From positions 1 to 64,000 of the forward strand of contig JBBIPZ010000004.1 of assembly GCA_037442505.1 (NCBI GenBank): a stretch of DNA of 64,000 nucleotides, in the 5' to 3' direction. The notes under the pieces are model-generated. The model did not search any database. It was not told the origin of the DNA and saw only the letters and a program-made list of their open reading frames with translations. Made by a program: the position numbers and the translations under genes. Below are positions 24,658-33,980 of this stretch, piece by piece; within the stretch, counting starts at the first letter, position 1; the number at the start of each line of letters is the position of its first letter. The DNA comes from JBBIPZ01 sp037442505 [NCBI: Deltaproteobacteria bacterium]. Its GTDB lineage: Bacteria > CALINM01.

Positions 24658-25737
24658 ATGGGCCAAAAAGATTACTACAAAATCCTTGGTGTTACAAAAA
24701 ATGCAACAGAGGACGAAATTAAAAAGGCTTATCGCAGTCTGGCAAGGAAGTATCATCCTGACGTCAACCCTAACAATAAAGAAGCTGAAGAACGTTTTAA
24801 AGAGATCAATGAAGCTTACGAAGTTTTGTCAGACCCTGTCAAGCGCAAAAATTACGATCAATTAGGTGATGCATTTTTCACTCCATCGAGCGAAGGTGGT
24901 TTTGGATATAAATATTCGGGTAAAGACTTTTTTTCTGACCTTTTCGGAGACAGTTTTGAAGATATACTTTCTGGATTTTTCGGCAAAACAAAAAAAAGAA
25001 AAAACAAAGGAGAAAATATTGAAATTCAGGTTGATATATCATTTGAAGAAAGTTTGAAAGGAACTTCAAAGACTATTCGTGTGAAATACGACACCCCTTG
25101 CGAAGTTTGTAATGGTTCAGGTGCTGATGCAAAAAAGACTTTGTTATGTTCACGTTGTAATGGAACAGGGTTTATCTCTGTAAAGCGTGGCAGTATGAAT
25201 ATTCACCAGAGCTGTCCTGATTGTGGTGGCATCGGGCGTAAAAATATAACTCCTTGCTCAAATTGTAAAGGATTAGGAAGCATCAAAGCCGACAATATTG
25301 TTACATTTTCAGTCCCACCAGGAATTGAAAACGGTGAATTAATTACAATAAAAGGTAAAGGAAAACCGGGCAAAGGTGGTGCTGAGCCGGGCGATCTTCT
25401 TATTTATGTTAATATTGTTCCGCATAAATATTTCAAACGCGAAGGGAATAACCTTTTTTTAGAACTGCCACTATCAATTACTGAAGCTATTCTGGGTACC
25501 AAGATTGAGCTGCCATTACCAAACGGAACAAAACTAAACGTTACTATACCGCCAGGCACATTTGATGGACAAAAACTGAGACTTACTGGCAAAGGTATTA
25601 AAGACAGTAGGGGAATTGCCGGGGATCTCTATCTTATAGCAAAAATAGAAATGCCGAAAAATCTCCATCCTGAAGCAAAAAAAGTTGTTGAAGAACTGAA
25701 AAATTATATAAAACCTCCAAAACGTGACTTTAGCTAA
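24658..25737 (+). CDS. dnaJ: Chaperone DnaJ (Hsp40)
   Basis: A 359-residue type I Hsp40. The J domain (about 5-68) has the HPD motif in KYHPDVNP that stimulates DnaK. A short G/F-rich linker follows, then four zinc-binding repeats [24 protein letters not shown] and CSNCKGLG, and the two C-terminal substrate-binding domains. It delivers unfolded proteins to DnaK in the cytoplasm. No grpE or dnaK is adjacent. The ATG has no Shine-Dalgarno and coincides with a predicted transcription start. Genomes may hold a second dnaJ/cbpA, so the symbol is by domain content. Confidence 0.95.
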   Translation: MGQKDYYKILGVTKNATEDEIKKAYRSLARKYHPDVNPNNKEAEERFKEINEAYEVLSDPVKRKNYDQLGDAFFTPSSEGGFGYKYSGKDFFSDLFGDSFEDILSGFFGKTKKRKNKGENIEIQVDISFEESLKGTSKTIRVKYDTPCEVCNGSGADAKKTLLCSRCNGTGFISVKRGSMNIHQSCPDCGGIGRKNITPCSNCKGLGSIKADNIVTFSVPPGIENGELITIKGKGKPGKGGAEPGDLLIYVNIVPHKYFKREGNNLFLELPLSITEAILGTKIELPLPNGTKLNVTIPPGTFDGQKLRLTGKGIKDSRGIAGDLYLIAKIEMPKNLHPEAKKVVEELKNYIKPPKRDFS

Positions 25738-25789
25738 TATTCTCATAACTTAAAATTTCTATAACTCTCGCAAAGGTAAAAAAAATCAT

Positions 25790-25818
25790 TTGAAATGTTT
25801 TTATTAATTTACTATAAA
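25790..25818 (+). promoter_or_regulatory. Candidate promoter of comEC
   Basis: TTGAAA (25790-25795) and TATAAA (25813-25818) are 17 bp apart, predicting a start near 25825 and a leader of about 25 nt. The sequence between dnaJ and comEC (25738-25849) otherwise shows nothing I recognise. Confidence 0.5.
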
Positions 25819-25849
25819 TTAATAACTTACCACCGGCGGACTTTCGGAT

Positions 25850-28168
25850 GTGCCCCTGTTTTGGAATAAAAAATGCTTTAAAAACTCCAAAATGCATTCA
25901 CTAAAGTTATGGTTCAAACTAACACACTTACATTTGTACTTTTTGCTTTGTTATGTTTGCGGTATTATCTTCTGGTATCAATATTCCAATGAGCTTCTTT
26001 TTCTCTTCCTGACCATTGTTCCAATTTTTTATTTATCTTCTAAAACTAACACCAAAATCGTTGCTACTTTTTTAATCTTCTTTTTGATAGGCAACCTCAG
26101 AGCATCCTTTGTCTCTACAGCAATTGAGGGGAGGTTTAGCGGAATTGTAACAGTGTATTCATTGCCTCAAGATTATAATTTCTACAAGAAAGCTACATTA
26201 AGATTACAACAAGAAGAAAATAAAGTTTTTTTAGAAGGTTATTTTGATAAAAAAATAGCAGACATAACCTTATTTGATAAACTAAAGATAGATTGTGATA
26301 TTGTCGAAAAGTCTCGATATAACAATTATAACTCTTTTCCACAATTCATAAAAAAATACGAATCAGAGTCACAAATAATCAAAATTAAATCAGTTCAGAA
26401 ACTCTACTCAAATAGTTTGATTCAGAAGCTTTACAGCTTAAGAAAAACTATGAAAGAACTTGTGTTAAATAGCCCCATAAACAACAAATTTTTTATAACA
26501 GAGCTTTTATTTGGTGACAAACTGCTGGACTATAGTGAAAGGAAACTTTTTGTTAATAATGGAGTAGCTCACCTACTATCTATATCCGGGCTCCACTTTG
26601 CGATAACCATCATTTTTTCGCTCACTGTTATCTATTTTTTACAATGGTTATTTCCAAAAATCGTTTATGTACTTCCCCGTCATAAACTTTTGATTTTTGT
26701 TTTCTTACCGCTCATTGTATTTTATGCATTCATTTCTGGATTGTCGATACCCGCTCTCAGGGCATTCATAGTAATTCTTTTATTCACAACATTCTATCTT
26801 CTTAAAATTGCACCTGATCCTGTATCTTTGTTATCACTTGTTGCTCTGACACTATTACTTTTCGACCCGACACTATTGTTTAAAAAATCATTTCAGCTTT
26901 CATTTTTGTCAGTATATGTTTTGCTGATTTTCTACAGACACTTATCGAGCACTGAGTTTTTAATAAAATTAAAAACCAAAAAAATCGCTGGCTATATATT
27001 TGATATTGTCTTGATGTCATTACTGATTTCTATTTTTATCCTTCCGATTACTCAAAATATTGCACCACAAAGCTTATTGACGTCATTAATATCAAACCCT
27101 GTAGCGATTCCATTAGTTACGTTTATTATACTTCCATTTGCTCTTATATCATTACCTTTAGCCTTTATCTCTGAAAAACTTTTTTTCTTTTTACTCTCAA
27201 TATCCAACTTTGGCGTCAATCTATTGCTTGGTTATTTAAAGCTATTAGAACCTATTGCAGATTTATCTAAACTTTACATATACTTTACTTTTTCAACTGG
27301 GATAATTTATCTTTTGTTGGTTTCATCTTTGTTAGTTATTAAAAGATGGGCAAAATTAGCTACTGTATCAATATTGGCTATCCTTTTACTTTTTACATTT
27401 CAAAAAAAATTCAGACAACCATTTGTTACATTCCTTGACGTTGGACAGGGAGACTGTTCTTTAATTCGCACAGAAAAAGGCAGATTAATTTTTATAGATA
27501 CAGGTGGAAATTATTTTGATCCATCTTTATACAACAGCGCTTACAAACCATTTCTGTCAAACTTAAATAAATCTGAAATTGAAGCTGTTATTTTGTCACA
27601 CTATCATCCTGATCACTTTGGTGCGTTAGAGGAGTTGCTAACATCGTATGATGTAAAAAATGTTTATGCTCCACTGCACTATACTTCTACACATTTAATA
27701 GAACTATGGAAAAAACATGATTTTCAACTTCATCTTGTTGATAAGCAAAGAAAGTGGAACATAGATGATTTTTCTTTCTCACTGCTGCCTTATAACGATG
27801 ATAAAAAAGAGAATAATAGAAGCCTTTGGTGCATTGTTAACAAAGAAGGATATCTTTTTCTATTTACAGGTGATACAGAAAAATTTGCTATAAAGAATAG
27901 ACTATCTCAAGCTAAAATAAATAGCTGTTTTCTTATAAAAGTACCTCATCATGGCGCAAAGTCATCTTTCGAAGTAGAACTTTACATTAGAACGAAACCT
28001 AAGGTTGCGGTCATATCTGTGGGTAAAAGAAATCCATGGAAACTGCCTTCAAAGGAGGTTTTACAAAATTTGAAAAAGTTAGGAATTGTAGTTTATCGAA
28101 CAGATAAAAACGGGCAGGTTTTTGTATTTTTTGATAAAGAAAAGCCTTATGTAAAAACTGTAGATTAA
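25850..28168 (+). CDS. comEC: ComEC/Rec2-family DNA-uptake channel
   Basis: A 772-residue membrane protein. The N-terminal third has transmembrane helices and a DUF4131-like region; the Competence domain shows FVNNGVAHLLSISGLHFAI and many hydrophobic segments; the C-terminal third is a metallo-beta-lactamase-like domain with FLDVGQGDCSLI, FIDTGGN, SHYHPDHFG and a later PHHG motif. ComEC moves single-stranded DNA across the inner membrane in natural transformation. The start is uncertain: GTG 25850 or ATG 25892, neither with a strong Shine-Dalgarno. Other competence genes are not in the window. Confidence 0.92.
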   Translation: MPLFWNKKCFKNSKMHSLKLWFKLTHLHLYFLLCYVCGIIFWYQYSNELLFLFLTIVPIFYLSSKTNTKIVATFLIFFLIGNLRASFVSTAIEGRFSGIVTVYSLPQDYNFYKKATLRLQQEENKVFLEGYFDKKIADITLFDKLKIDCDIVEKSRYNNYNSFPQFIKKYESESQIIKIKSVQKLYSNSLIQKLYSLRKTMKELVLNSPINNKFFITELLFGDKLLDYSERKLFVNNGVAHLLSISGLHFAITIIFSLTVIYFLQWLFPKIVYVLPRHKLLIFVFLPLIVFYAFISGLSIPALRAFIVILLFTTFYLLKIAPDPVSLLSLVALTLLLFDPTLLFKKSFQLSFLSVYVLLIFYRHLSSTEFLIKLKTKKIAGYIFDIVLMSLLISIFILPITQNIAPQSLLTSLISNPVAIPLVTFIILPFALISLPLAFISEKLFFFLLSISNFGVNLLLGYLKLLEPIADLSKLYIYFTFSTGIIYLLLVSSLLVIKRWAKLATVSILAILLLFTFQKKFRQPFVTFLDVGQGDCSLIRTEKGRLIFIDTGGNYFDPSLYNSAYKPFLSNLNKSEIEAVILSHYHPDHFGALEELLTSYDVKNVYAPLHYTSTHLIELWKKHDFQLHLVDKQRKWNIDDFSFSLLPYNDDKKENNRSLWCIVNKEGYLFLFTGDTEKFAIKNRLSQAKINSCFLIKVPHHGAKSSFEVELYIRTKPKVAVISVGKRNPWKLPSKEVLQNLKKLGIVVYRTDKNGQVFVFFDKEKPYVKTVD

Positions 28169-28170
28169 GG

Positions 28171-28187
28171 GGGGCTTTTTAAGCCCC
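28171..28187. other. Short hairpin between converging comEC and acyl-CoA dehydrogenase genes
   Basis: GGGGCTT (28171-28177) pairs with AAGCCCC (28181-28187) over a 3-nt loop. It lies between the two stop codons and may terminate both directions, although neither side has a clear T-run after the stem. Confidence 0.55.
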
Positions 28188-28199
28188 ACCAACCAATCT

Positions 28200-29369
28200 T
28201 TATGCGAATGCATCCAATCCTGTTATAAATCTTCCTATTATTAGTTCGTGAATATCGTGTGTTCCTTCATAAGTGTAAACGGACTCTATATTCAACATAT
28301 GCCTTATAGGTACAAACTCATCAGAGATACCATTTGCTCCGTGTATCTCTCTTGCGATCTTTGCACATTCCCTCGCAACCTTTACATTATTCATCTTTGC
28401 CATTGATATCATTGCGTAGTTGTGTGTGCCTTTGTCTTTTTCTCTTCCCAACTGAATTGCCAAAAGCTGACCTTTAACTATCTCTGTAAGCATTGTAACA
28501 AGTTTGTGCTGAACCAATTGAAAAGACCCTATCGGTTTGCCAAACTGAACGCGTTCGTGGGAATAATTTAAAGCTGCATCATAACACGCCATTGCAGCTC
28601 CCAGTGCTCCCCATGCTATACCATATCTCGCCTCAGAGAGACAACTCAATGGCGATTTTAGACCTCCTGATTTTGGCAAAATATTTTCTGCAGGTATTCT
28701 ACAATCATTGAATATTAGTTCAGAAGTCACAGATGCCCTTAAAGAAAATTTGCCATGCATCTCTGGTGCTTCAAAACCGGGCGTCCCTTTTTCAACAATA
28801 AAACCTCTTATTGTGCCATCTTCTGTTTTTGCCCAAACAATCGCCAAGTCGGCTATCGTTCCATTTGTGATCCACATTTTGGCACCGTTCAATATGTAGC
28901 TATTTCCATCCTTGATTGCCTTTGTTTTCATACTACCGGGATCTGAGCCCGCGTTAGGTTCTGTAAGACCAAAACAACCAATAAGCTTGCCTTCAGCCAT
29001 TCCTGGAAGATATTTTTTCCTTTGTTCTTCAGAACCATATTTGTGAATAGGAAACATACACAAGCTTCCCTGTACAGAACAAAAACTTCTTATTGCACTG
29101 TCACCCCTTTCTAATTCCTGCATTGCCAATCCGTACTCAACGTTGCTACCACCCGGGCAACCATAATCTTCAATATGTAGCCCTAAAAGCCCTAATTTCC
29201 CAAACTCTAAAATCAACTCCTTAGGGAATGTGCAGTTTCGATGATGCTCCACTATAACAGGCATAACCCTATCCTCAACAAACTGCCTTACCGTATCCCT
29301 CAGTACAATCTCATCCTTTGTGAAGAGATTGTCAATATTCATAAAGTTAACCCCTTTGTACCTCGCCAT
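28200..29369 (-). CDS. Glutaryl-CoA dehydrogenase-like acyl-CoA dehydrogenase
   Basis: A 389-residue FAD enzyme. Glutaryl-CoA dehydrogenase features are visible: catalytic Glu368 in YEGTHDIHELIIGR, FGLTEPNAGSDPGSMKT for FAD/substrate, and Arg94 in SAIRSFCSVQGSL, matching the arginine that binds the glutaryl carboxylate in characterised enzymes. The reaction would be oxidation, and probably decarboxylation, of glutaryl-CoA to crotonyl-CoA. Crotonyl-CoA can then be handled by the hydratase, 3-hydroxyacyl-CoA dehydrogenase and thiolase of the same block. ATG 29369 follows AGGGGG; an ATG at 29342 is an alternative. It is last in the LIV transporter run. A non-decarboxylating variant cannot be excluded. 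Confidence 0.85.
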   Translation of the reverse strand: MARYKGVNFMNIDNLFTKDEIVLRDTVRQFVEDRVMPVIVEHHRNCTFPKELILEFGKLGLLGLHIEDYGCPGGSNVEYGLAMQELERGDSAIRSFCSVQGSLCMFPIHKYGSEEQRKKYLPGMAEGKLIGCFGLTEPNAGSDPGSMKTKAIKDGNSYILNGAKMWITNGTIADLAIVWAKTEDGTIRGFIVEKGTPGFEAPEMHGKFSLRASVTSELIFNDCRIPAENILPKSGGLKSPLSCLSEARYGIAWGALGAAMACYDAALNYSHERVQFGKPIGSFQLVQHKLVTMLTEIVKGQLLAIQLGREKDKGTHNYAMISMAKMNNVKVARECAKIAREIHGANGISDEFVPIRHMLNIESVYTYEGTHDIHELIIGRFITGLDAFA

Positions 29370-29391
29370 AAATCCCCCTGTTTTTATTTAA

Positions 29392-30105
29392 TTATCCACC
29401 TAAGTAAGCTTTTTTAATCTTCTCATCGTTAATAAGCTCTTCACCTGTTCCCCATCCAACAACCTCGCCAACTTCAAGCACAAAACCAAAGTGTGATATT
29501 TTAAGTGCTGCACGCGCATTTTGTTCAACCATCAATATTGACATGCCTTCAGAATTAAGTTTTTTAATTACACCCAAAATTTCCTTAACTAATAAAGGTG
29601 CCAATCCCATCGAAGGTTCATCAAGCACAAGCAGCTTTGGCTTAGCCATTAGAGCCCTACCAATAGCAAGCATCTGTTGTTGTCCACCACTCATTGTTCC
29701 AGAGACCTGTTTGCTTCTCTCTTTCAATATGGGAAAGAGTTCATATACCTCTTCAGCCCTCTTTTTTAACTCCTTCATTCCTATCTGTCTATAATATAGG
29801 TAGGCACCTAAATAAAGATTATCCTGAACAGTTAAATGGGAAAACAACATTCTACCCTCAGGCACAAGACTTATCCCTCTTTTGACAATTTCCTGCGTAT
29901 CAAGTTTTTCAATATGTTCATTATTAAAAATAATTTCGCCTGAAGAAGGTGTAACAAGTTTAAGAATTGCTTTAAGAAGAGTCGATTTGCCAGCACCATT
30001 TGCACCTATTATACTGACTACAGTCCCCTCTTTCATTGTAAAATTAACATCTTTCAATGCGTAAATCCCATTGTAATACACGTTTAGATTTTTGATGTCC
30101 AGCAC
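29392..30105 (-). CDS. livF: LIV-type amino-acid ABC transporter ATP-binding protein LivF
   Basis: A 237-residue ABC ATPase with Walker A GANGAGKST, signature GTMSGGQQQMLAIGRAL, Walker B LLVLDEPSMGLAP, and the LivF-typical short C-terminus. With LivG it powers the LivHM permease. The start is GTG at 30105, overlapping the livG stop by one base (TAGTG) and following GAGGGG. Confidence 0.93.
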   Translation of the reverse strand: MLDIKNLNVYYNGIYALKDVNFTMKEGTVVSIIGANGAGKSTLLKAILKLVTPSSGEIIFNNEHIEKLDTQEIVKRGISLVPEGRMLFSHLTVQDNLYLGAYLYYRQIGMKELKKRAEEVYELFPILKERSKQVSGTMSGGQQQMLAIGRALMAKPKLLVLDEPSMGLAPLLVKEILGVIKKLNSEGMSILMVEQNARAALKISHFGFVLEVGEVVGWGTGEELINDEKIKKAYLGG

Positions 30106-30869
30106 TAAAAAAGCCCCTCCTCTCCCAGATAAGCATCAATCACAAGTTTGTTGTTTCTTATCTCAACAGGTGTTCCTTCTGCAAGCTTTTCCCCAAAGTT
30201 AATAACAACGATACTTTCTGAAATATCCATAACGAGCCCCATGTCATGTTCAACGAGTATAACTGTGACATCAAGCTCATCTCGCATCTTTACGATAAAT
30301 CGTGATAAAAATATGGTTTCTGCCTCGTTTAAACCTGACGCAGGTTCATCTAAAAGTATTAACTTTGGTTCGGTTGCAAGAGCACGACCTATCTCAAGTA
30401 TACGTTGTTCACCAATGGGCAAACTTGAGGCTAACTCATTTCTTCTCTCTTTTAACCCTATGTATTCAAGTATTTCTTCTGCCTTTTCTTTTATGCTTCG
30501 TTCTTCCTTAATTATAGATGGCAGTTTTAAACCTGATGATATAAAGCCGCCTTTAGTTCTGGCATGCCTTCCAACCATTATGTTTTCAAGGACGGTCAGA
30601 TGACCAAACAGTTCAACATTTTGAAACGTTCTTGAAATGCCTTTTCGGGCAATTTTGCATGAAGATAGTTTACTTATCAACTCTCCATTAAACTTTATAC
30701 TTCCTTTATCAGGGTTATATACACCAGTAATGACATTAAAAAGTGTCGTTTTACCAGCACCGTTTGGTCCAATTACAGCCTTGATTTCTCCCTTATTAAC
30801 ATTAAAGCTAATGTCCATCAAAGCAACAATACCACCAAAGGTTTTCCAGACACCATTTATTTCAAGCAT
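30105..30869 (-). CDS. livG: LIV-type amino-acid ABC transporter ATP-binding protein LivG
   Basis: A 254-residue ABC ATPase: Walker A GPNGAGKTT, the LivG-typical RTFQNVELFGHLTVLENIMVG segment, signature-like SLPIGEQRILEIGRAL, Walker B LILLDEPASGLN and switch histidine EHDMGLVM. It overlaps livM by 8 bp and livF by 1 bp. Together these form the ATPase pair of a branched-chain or aromatic amino-acid importer. Confidence 0.93.
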   Translation of the reverse strand: MLEINGVWKTFGGIVALMDISFNVNKGEIKAVIGPNGAGKTTLFNVITGVYNPDKGSIKFNGELISKLSSCKIARKGISRTFQNVELFGHLTVLENIMVGRHARTKGGFISSGLKLPSIIKEERSIKEKAEEILEYIGLKERRNELASSLPIGEQRILEIGRALATEPKLILLDEPASGLNEAETIFLSRFIVKMRDELDVTVILVEHDMGLVMDISESIVVINFGEKLAEGTPVEIRNNKLVIDAYLGEEGLF

Positions 30870-31800
30870 GTTTCTTCTCCACTTTAAGCTTATCGATTAT
30901 AAGGGGGACAATACCCTTTCTTATGAAGAGGATGGAAAGTGTCAAGATTATCCCATAAACCAGAACATCTAACTCTTCGAATTTTCTTAATGCCTCAGGC
31001 AATATCGTTATTATAATGGCGCCTAAAACTGCACCCCAAATGTTTGTAGCTCCACCTAAAATTACCATCATTAACACCAATATAGACTGAAACAAAGAAA
31101 ATGTGCTCGGGCTTAAAAATGAGACAAAATGTCCATAAAAACTACCAGCAAAAGATGCATAAACAGCTGATAATATAAACACCTTAATTTTAAGCACAGC
31201 AACATCAAGTCCCATTGCATTGCTTGCAACCTCACTATCGTGAATCGCTTTCAACGCCCTGCCGATTCTCGAGTTTATAAGATTAAAGGAAAATATTACG
31301 ACCAAAATGACAAAAACCCACACTAAGTAAAAGTTTGATTGGGAAGAATCAAACACAAAACCAAATAAGTTTAAATGTGGTATATCACCAAAGCCAGAAG
31401 GACCTCCAGGTCCCAATTCATTCAAAATGACATAAACAATCTCACCAAAACCAAGTGTAGCTACAGCCAGGTAGTGTCCACGTAGCCTTAGCGCAGGCAC
31501 TGCAATAGCAATAGCAGATATACCAGACACAATTGCGGCAATAACCATTGAAACTGCTACTGGCAATCCATAATTTATGCTTAAAATAGCAGAAACATAG
31601 GCACCAATACCATAAAAACCAGCCTGACCTAACGATGCCTGTCCAGCAAAGCCCATTAATATGCATAGTCCTATCGCAAGTAGGGCATTAATACCTGCAA
31701 AGACACCAATTGTAAGGTTGTAAGAGTCAGTTACGATTAGTGGAAAAACCAGTATAAGAATTGACAAACAGATAAGAACAAAAAAGTTCGACTTCCCCAT
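30862..31800 (-). CDS. livM: LIV-type ABC transporter permease LivM
   Basis: A 312-residue permease with eight or more hydrophobic segments. GLCILMGFAGQASLGQAGFYGIGAY and LRLRGHYLAVATLGFGEIV are signature stretches of LivM, and VMVILGGATNIWGAVLGA is the C-terminal family motif. It forms the inner-membrane channel with LivH, 2 bp upstream. Confidence 0.92.
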   Translation of the reverse strand: MGKSNFFVLICLSILILVFPLIVTDSYNLTIGVFAGINALLAIGLCILMGFAGQASLGQAGFYGIGAYVSAILSINYGLPVAVSMVIAAIVSGISAIAIAVPALRLRGHYLAVATLGFGEIVYVILNELGPGGPSGFGDIPHLNLFGFVFDSSQSNFYLVWVFVILVVIFSFNLINSRIGRALKAIHDSEVASNAMGLDVAVLKIKVFILSAVYASFAGSFYGHFVSFLSPSTFSLFQSILVLMMVILGGATNIWGAVLGAIIITILPEALRKFEELDVLVYGIILTLSILFIRKGIVPLIIDKLKVEKKHA

Positions 31801-31802
31801 AA

Positions 31803-32690
31803 CTAAAACTTCCTTACCTGAAGAACAGATTTGCTACCAAATATACCTGATGGTTTGAAAACAAGTATAGCCAGCATAATTACTAGCGCAACGGCATCCT
31901 TAAAACCCGAATGGATATATCCGGCAGTAAGTGATTCTAGAATTCCAATTATAAAACCTCCGACAACAGCACCCATCCCCTGCCCAAGACCTCCCATTAT
32001 TGCGGCACAAAAACCTTTCACTGCAAGAGCAGGTCCTTTATCATACTCCATAAGTGAAATTGGTGTTATCGCAATGCCGCCCACAGCGCCAAGGATTGCG
32101 CTTAATATGAAAGATAGCATTATCATCTTGCTTACATTTATACCTACAAGCCTTGCTGCTAATGGATTTACAGCGCAGGCACTCATTGCCTTACCTAACA
32201 TTGTCTTGTTGAAAAACAGATAAACCAGAAATATTAAAAACAAGGTAATTCCTAAAACCCACAACACCTGTTGTTGAATTACAGCACCAAGAATTATCAC
32301 TGGTTCTCCAGCTGTAAAAGGTGCATAACCATAAGGATCCTTTCCAAACTTAAACATTATTACACCTCTAAGGACGATTGATACAGCTACCGTAATCATT
32401 ATCATAACAAGAAGCTCGGCGCCTTTTAGAGGCTTAATTGTCAATCTCTCCATCAACAATCCAACTAATCCAACAGAAAGTATAGTCAAAATAACTGATA
32501 TAAAGAATGGTAATTTAACTGATTCAGAAAAAAACCACATCAAAAGCCCACCCATCACAACAAATTCACCCTGAGCCAGATTAATTATAGATGTCGCATT
32601 ATATATGATATTAAACCCTAATCCTACAAGTGCATAAACCGCACCAATCGTTATTCCGGAAAAAAGAAACTGCATCAATACTGTTAACAT
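31803..32690 (-). CDS. livH: LIV-type ABC transporter permease LivH
   Basis: A 295-residue permease. FLFSGITIGAVYALVGLGFNIIY near the N-terminus, INLAQGEFVVMGG, and GFCAAIMGGLGQGMGAVVGG near the C-terminus are hallmarks of LivH. It is separated from livK by 63 bp containing a strong hairpin. Confidence 0.92.
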   Translation of the reverse strand: MLTVLMQFLFSGITIGAVYALVGLGFNIIYNATSIINLAQGEFVVMGGLLMWFFSESVKLPFFISVILTILSVGLVGLLMERLTIKPLKGAELLVMIMITVAVSIVLRGVIMFKFGKDPYGYAPFTAGEPVIILGAVIQQQVLWVLGITLFLIFLVYLFFNKTMLGKAMSACAVNPLAARLVGINVSKMIMLSFILSAILGAVGGIAITPISLMEYDKGPALAVKGFCAAIMGGLGQGMGAVVGGFIIGILESLTAGYIHSGFKDAVALVIMLAILVFKPSGIFGSKSVLQVRKF

Positions 32691-32722
32691 TTTCTTGCCT
32701 TTTTTAGGTTTTTTTGATGTAT

Positions 32723-32745
32723 GCTGGGGGAGTGAATCCCCCAGC
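32723..32745 (-). other. Strong hairpin between livK and livH
   Basis: GCTGGGGGA (32723-32731) pairs with TCCCCCAGC (32737-32745) across a 5-nt loop. It lacks a T-run and probably serves as a partial terminator or an mRNA-stabilising structure that keeps binding protein above permease, a common arrangement in ABC operons. Confidence 0.65.
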
Positions 32746-32753
32746 TGGTAAAT

Positions 32754-33911
32754 TTATTTAAGAATCTCCCAATCGCCATTTTTTACCGTAACCATCTCAA
32801 ATGCTGTCATATCCAATCCGCAATGGTCTTTCTCTGACATATTGAAAATTCCACCTGTGCCGGGCCAATTTTTTATTTTCTTTTCTATGTAATCTCTAAT
32901 TTTTGCTTTATTAGGGCCAACCTTTTTTAATGCGTCAACAACCATCATAACAGCATCATAGGCATGCCCACCAAAGGTTCCCGGTTCAGTTTTAAAGCGC
33001 GCTTTATAGTCTTGTTCATATTTTTTTAACAAAGCCTTCTGTGGATTTTTATCTGAAAGTTTATCCCAAACAACGAGCCTTCCAAGTGGTGCTATAACGC
33101 CTTCTGCAGCCTTTCCAGCCAATTCTATATTCTTTTTACTTCCCCAGCCATGGCTCTGGTATAGAGGGATTCCAAGCTTCAGATCATGCCAGTTCTTCGT
33201 GATGACAACCTGACCGGGACCAACAGACCAATTGATAACCGCCTGAGCACCTGCTGCCTTAACCTTTGTAAGCTGCGTGGTCATATCACTATCCTTTGCC
33301 CCATATCTTTCGTCAGCAACTATTGTTATACCAAACTTGGGCGCCTCACTAAGCAAAGCCTTTCTTCCAGCGTCACCAAAACCTGTTGCAATAGTTACGA
33401 TACCTACTTTAGTGATACCATGTTTTTTCATATGTGTGTAGATAGCATCAACAGCAGAAACGTCATACTGAGGTGTCTTGAAAATCCAGTACCTCTCATT
33501 AACAGGATTTGTGATGGGATAACCGGCAGCGCAAGAAACGAGTGTAGTCTTTGCGTTGTTCATAACTGGAACAAGTGCCATTGATTCGCCCGTTGTGCTT
33601 GGACCAACGATAGCAAGAACTTTGTCTTTCTCCAACAATTTTTTTGCTGCCAACACAGCATCAGCTTCAACGCTTTTTGAATCTTCCACTATAATCTCGA
33701 GAGGATGACCGTTAATTCCACCAGCCTTGTTAATCTGATCCATCAACATTATCGCTGTGTTCTTTTCTGGTTCACCTAAAAATGATGCCGGACCTGTCAC
33801 CGCAAAAATCGCTCCAATTTTGTAGGGCTCTTTGGAATACCCCTTTGCAACAAAACAAAGAACTGCTGCAACTACTGCTAAAAACTTAAAAAAACTGTGC
33901 TTTGACCTCAT
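32754..33911 (-). CDS. livK: LIV-type periplasmic amino-acid-binding protein LivK/LivJ
   Basis: A 385-residue periplasmic binding protein with an N-terminal signal peptide (RSKHSFFKFLAVVAAVLCFV, then AKGYSKEP). The type I periplasmic-binding fold is seen in YKIGAIFAVTGPASFLGEPEKN, AIVGPSTTGESMAL, and a C-terminal HAYDAVMMVVDAL. It should bind branched-chain, aromatic or related carboxylate ligands; the ligand cannot be read from sequence. ATG 33911 follows AGGAGGGAG; the longer frame to 33956 crosses the promoter. Confidence 0.92.
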   Translation of the reverse strand: MRSKHSFFKFLAVVAAVLCFVAKGYSKEPYKIGAIFAVTGPASFLGEPEKNTAIMLMDQINKAGGINGHPLEIIVEDSKSVEADAVLAAKKLLEKDKVLAIVGPSTTGESMALVPVMNNAKTTLVSCAAGYPITNPVNERYWIFKTPQYDVSAVDAIYTHMKKHGITKVGIVTIATGFGDAGRKALLSEAPKFGITIVADERYGAKDSDMTTQLTKVKAAGAQAVINWSVGPGQVVITKNWHDLKLGIPLYQSHGWGSKKNIELAGKAAEGVIAPLGRLVVWDKLSDKNPQKALLKKYEQDYKARFKTEPGTFGGHAYDAVMMVVDALKKVGPNKAKIRDYIEKKIKNWPGTGGIFNMSEKDHCGLDMTAFEMVTVKNGDWEILK

Positions 33912-33940
33912 AGCTCCCTCCTTTTTTTTTAATCCCCCCC

Positions 33941-33949
33941 AGTATAACA
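33941..33949 (-). promoter_or_regulatory. Extended -10 promoter of livK
   Basis: On the minus strand TG-T-TATACT is an extended -10 element about 30 nt before the livK start codon. No good -35 is seen, which extended -10 promoters tolerate. It suggests the transporter genes can be transcribed independently of the iorAB side. Confidence 0.5.
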
Positions 33950-33980
33950 GAAACAAAAATAAAATGCTATTCTATTCTTA

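Noticed and set aside
30148-30603. 151-residue open frame antisense to livG
   Set aside because: Shadow of a well-conserved ABC ATPase; composition is that expected from antisense reading.
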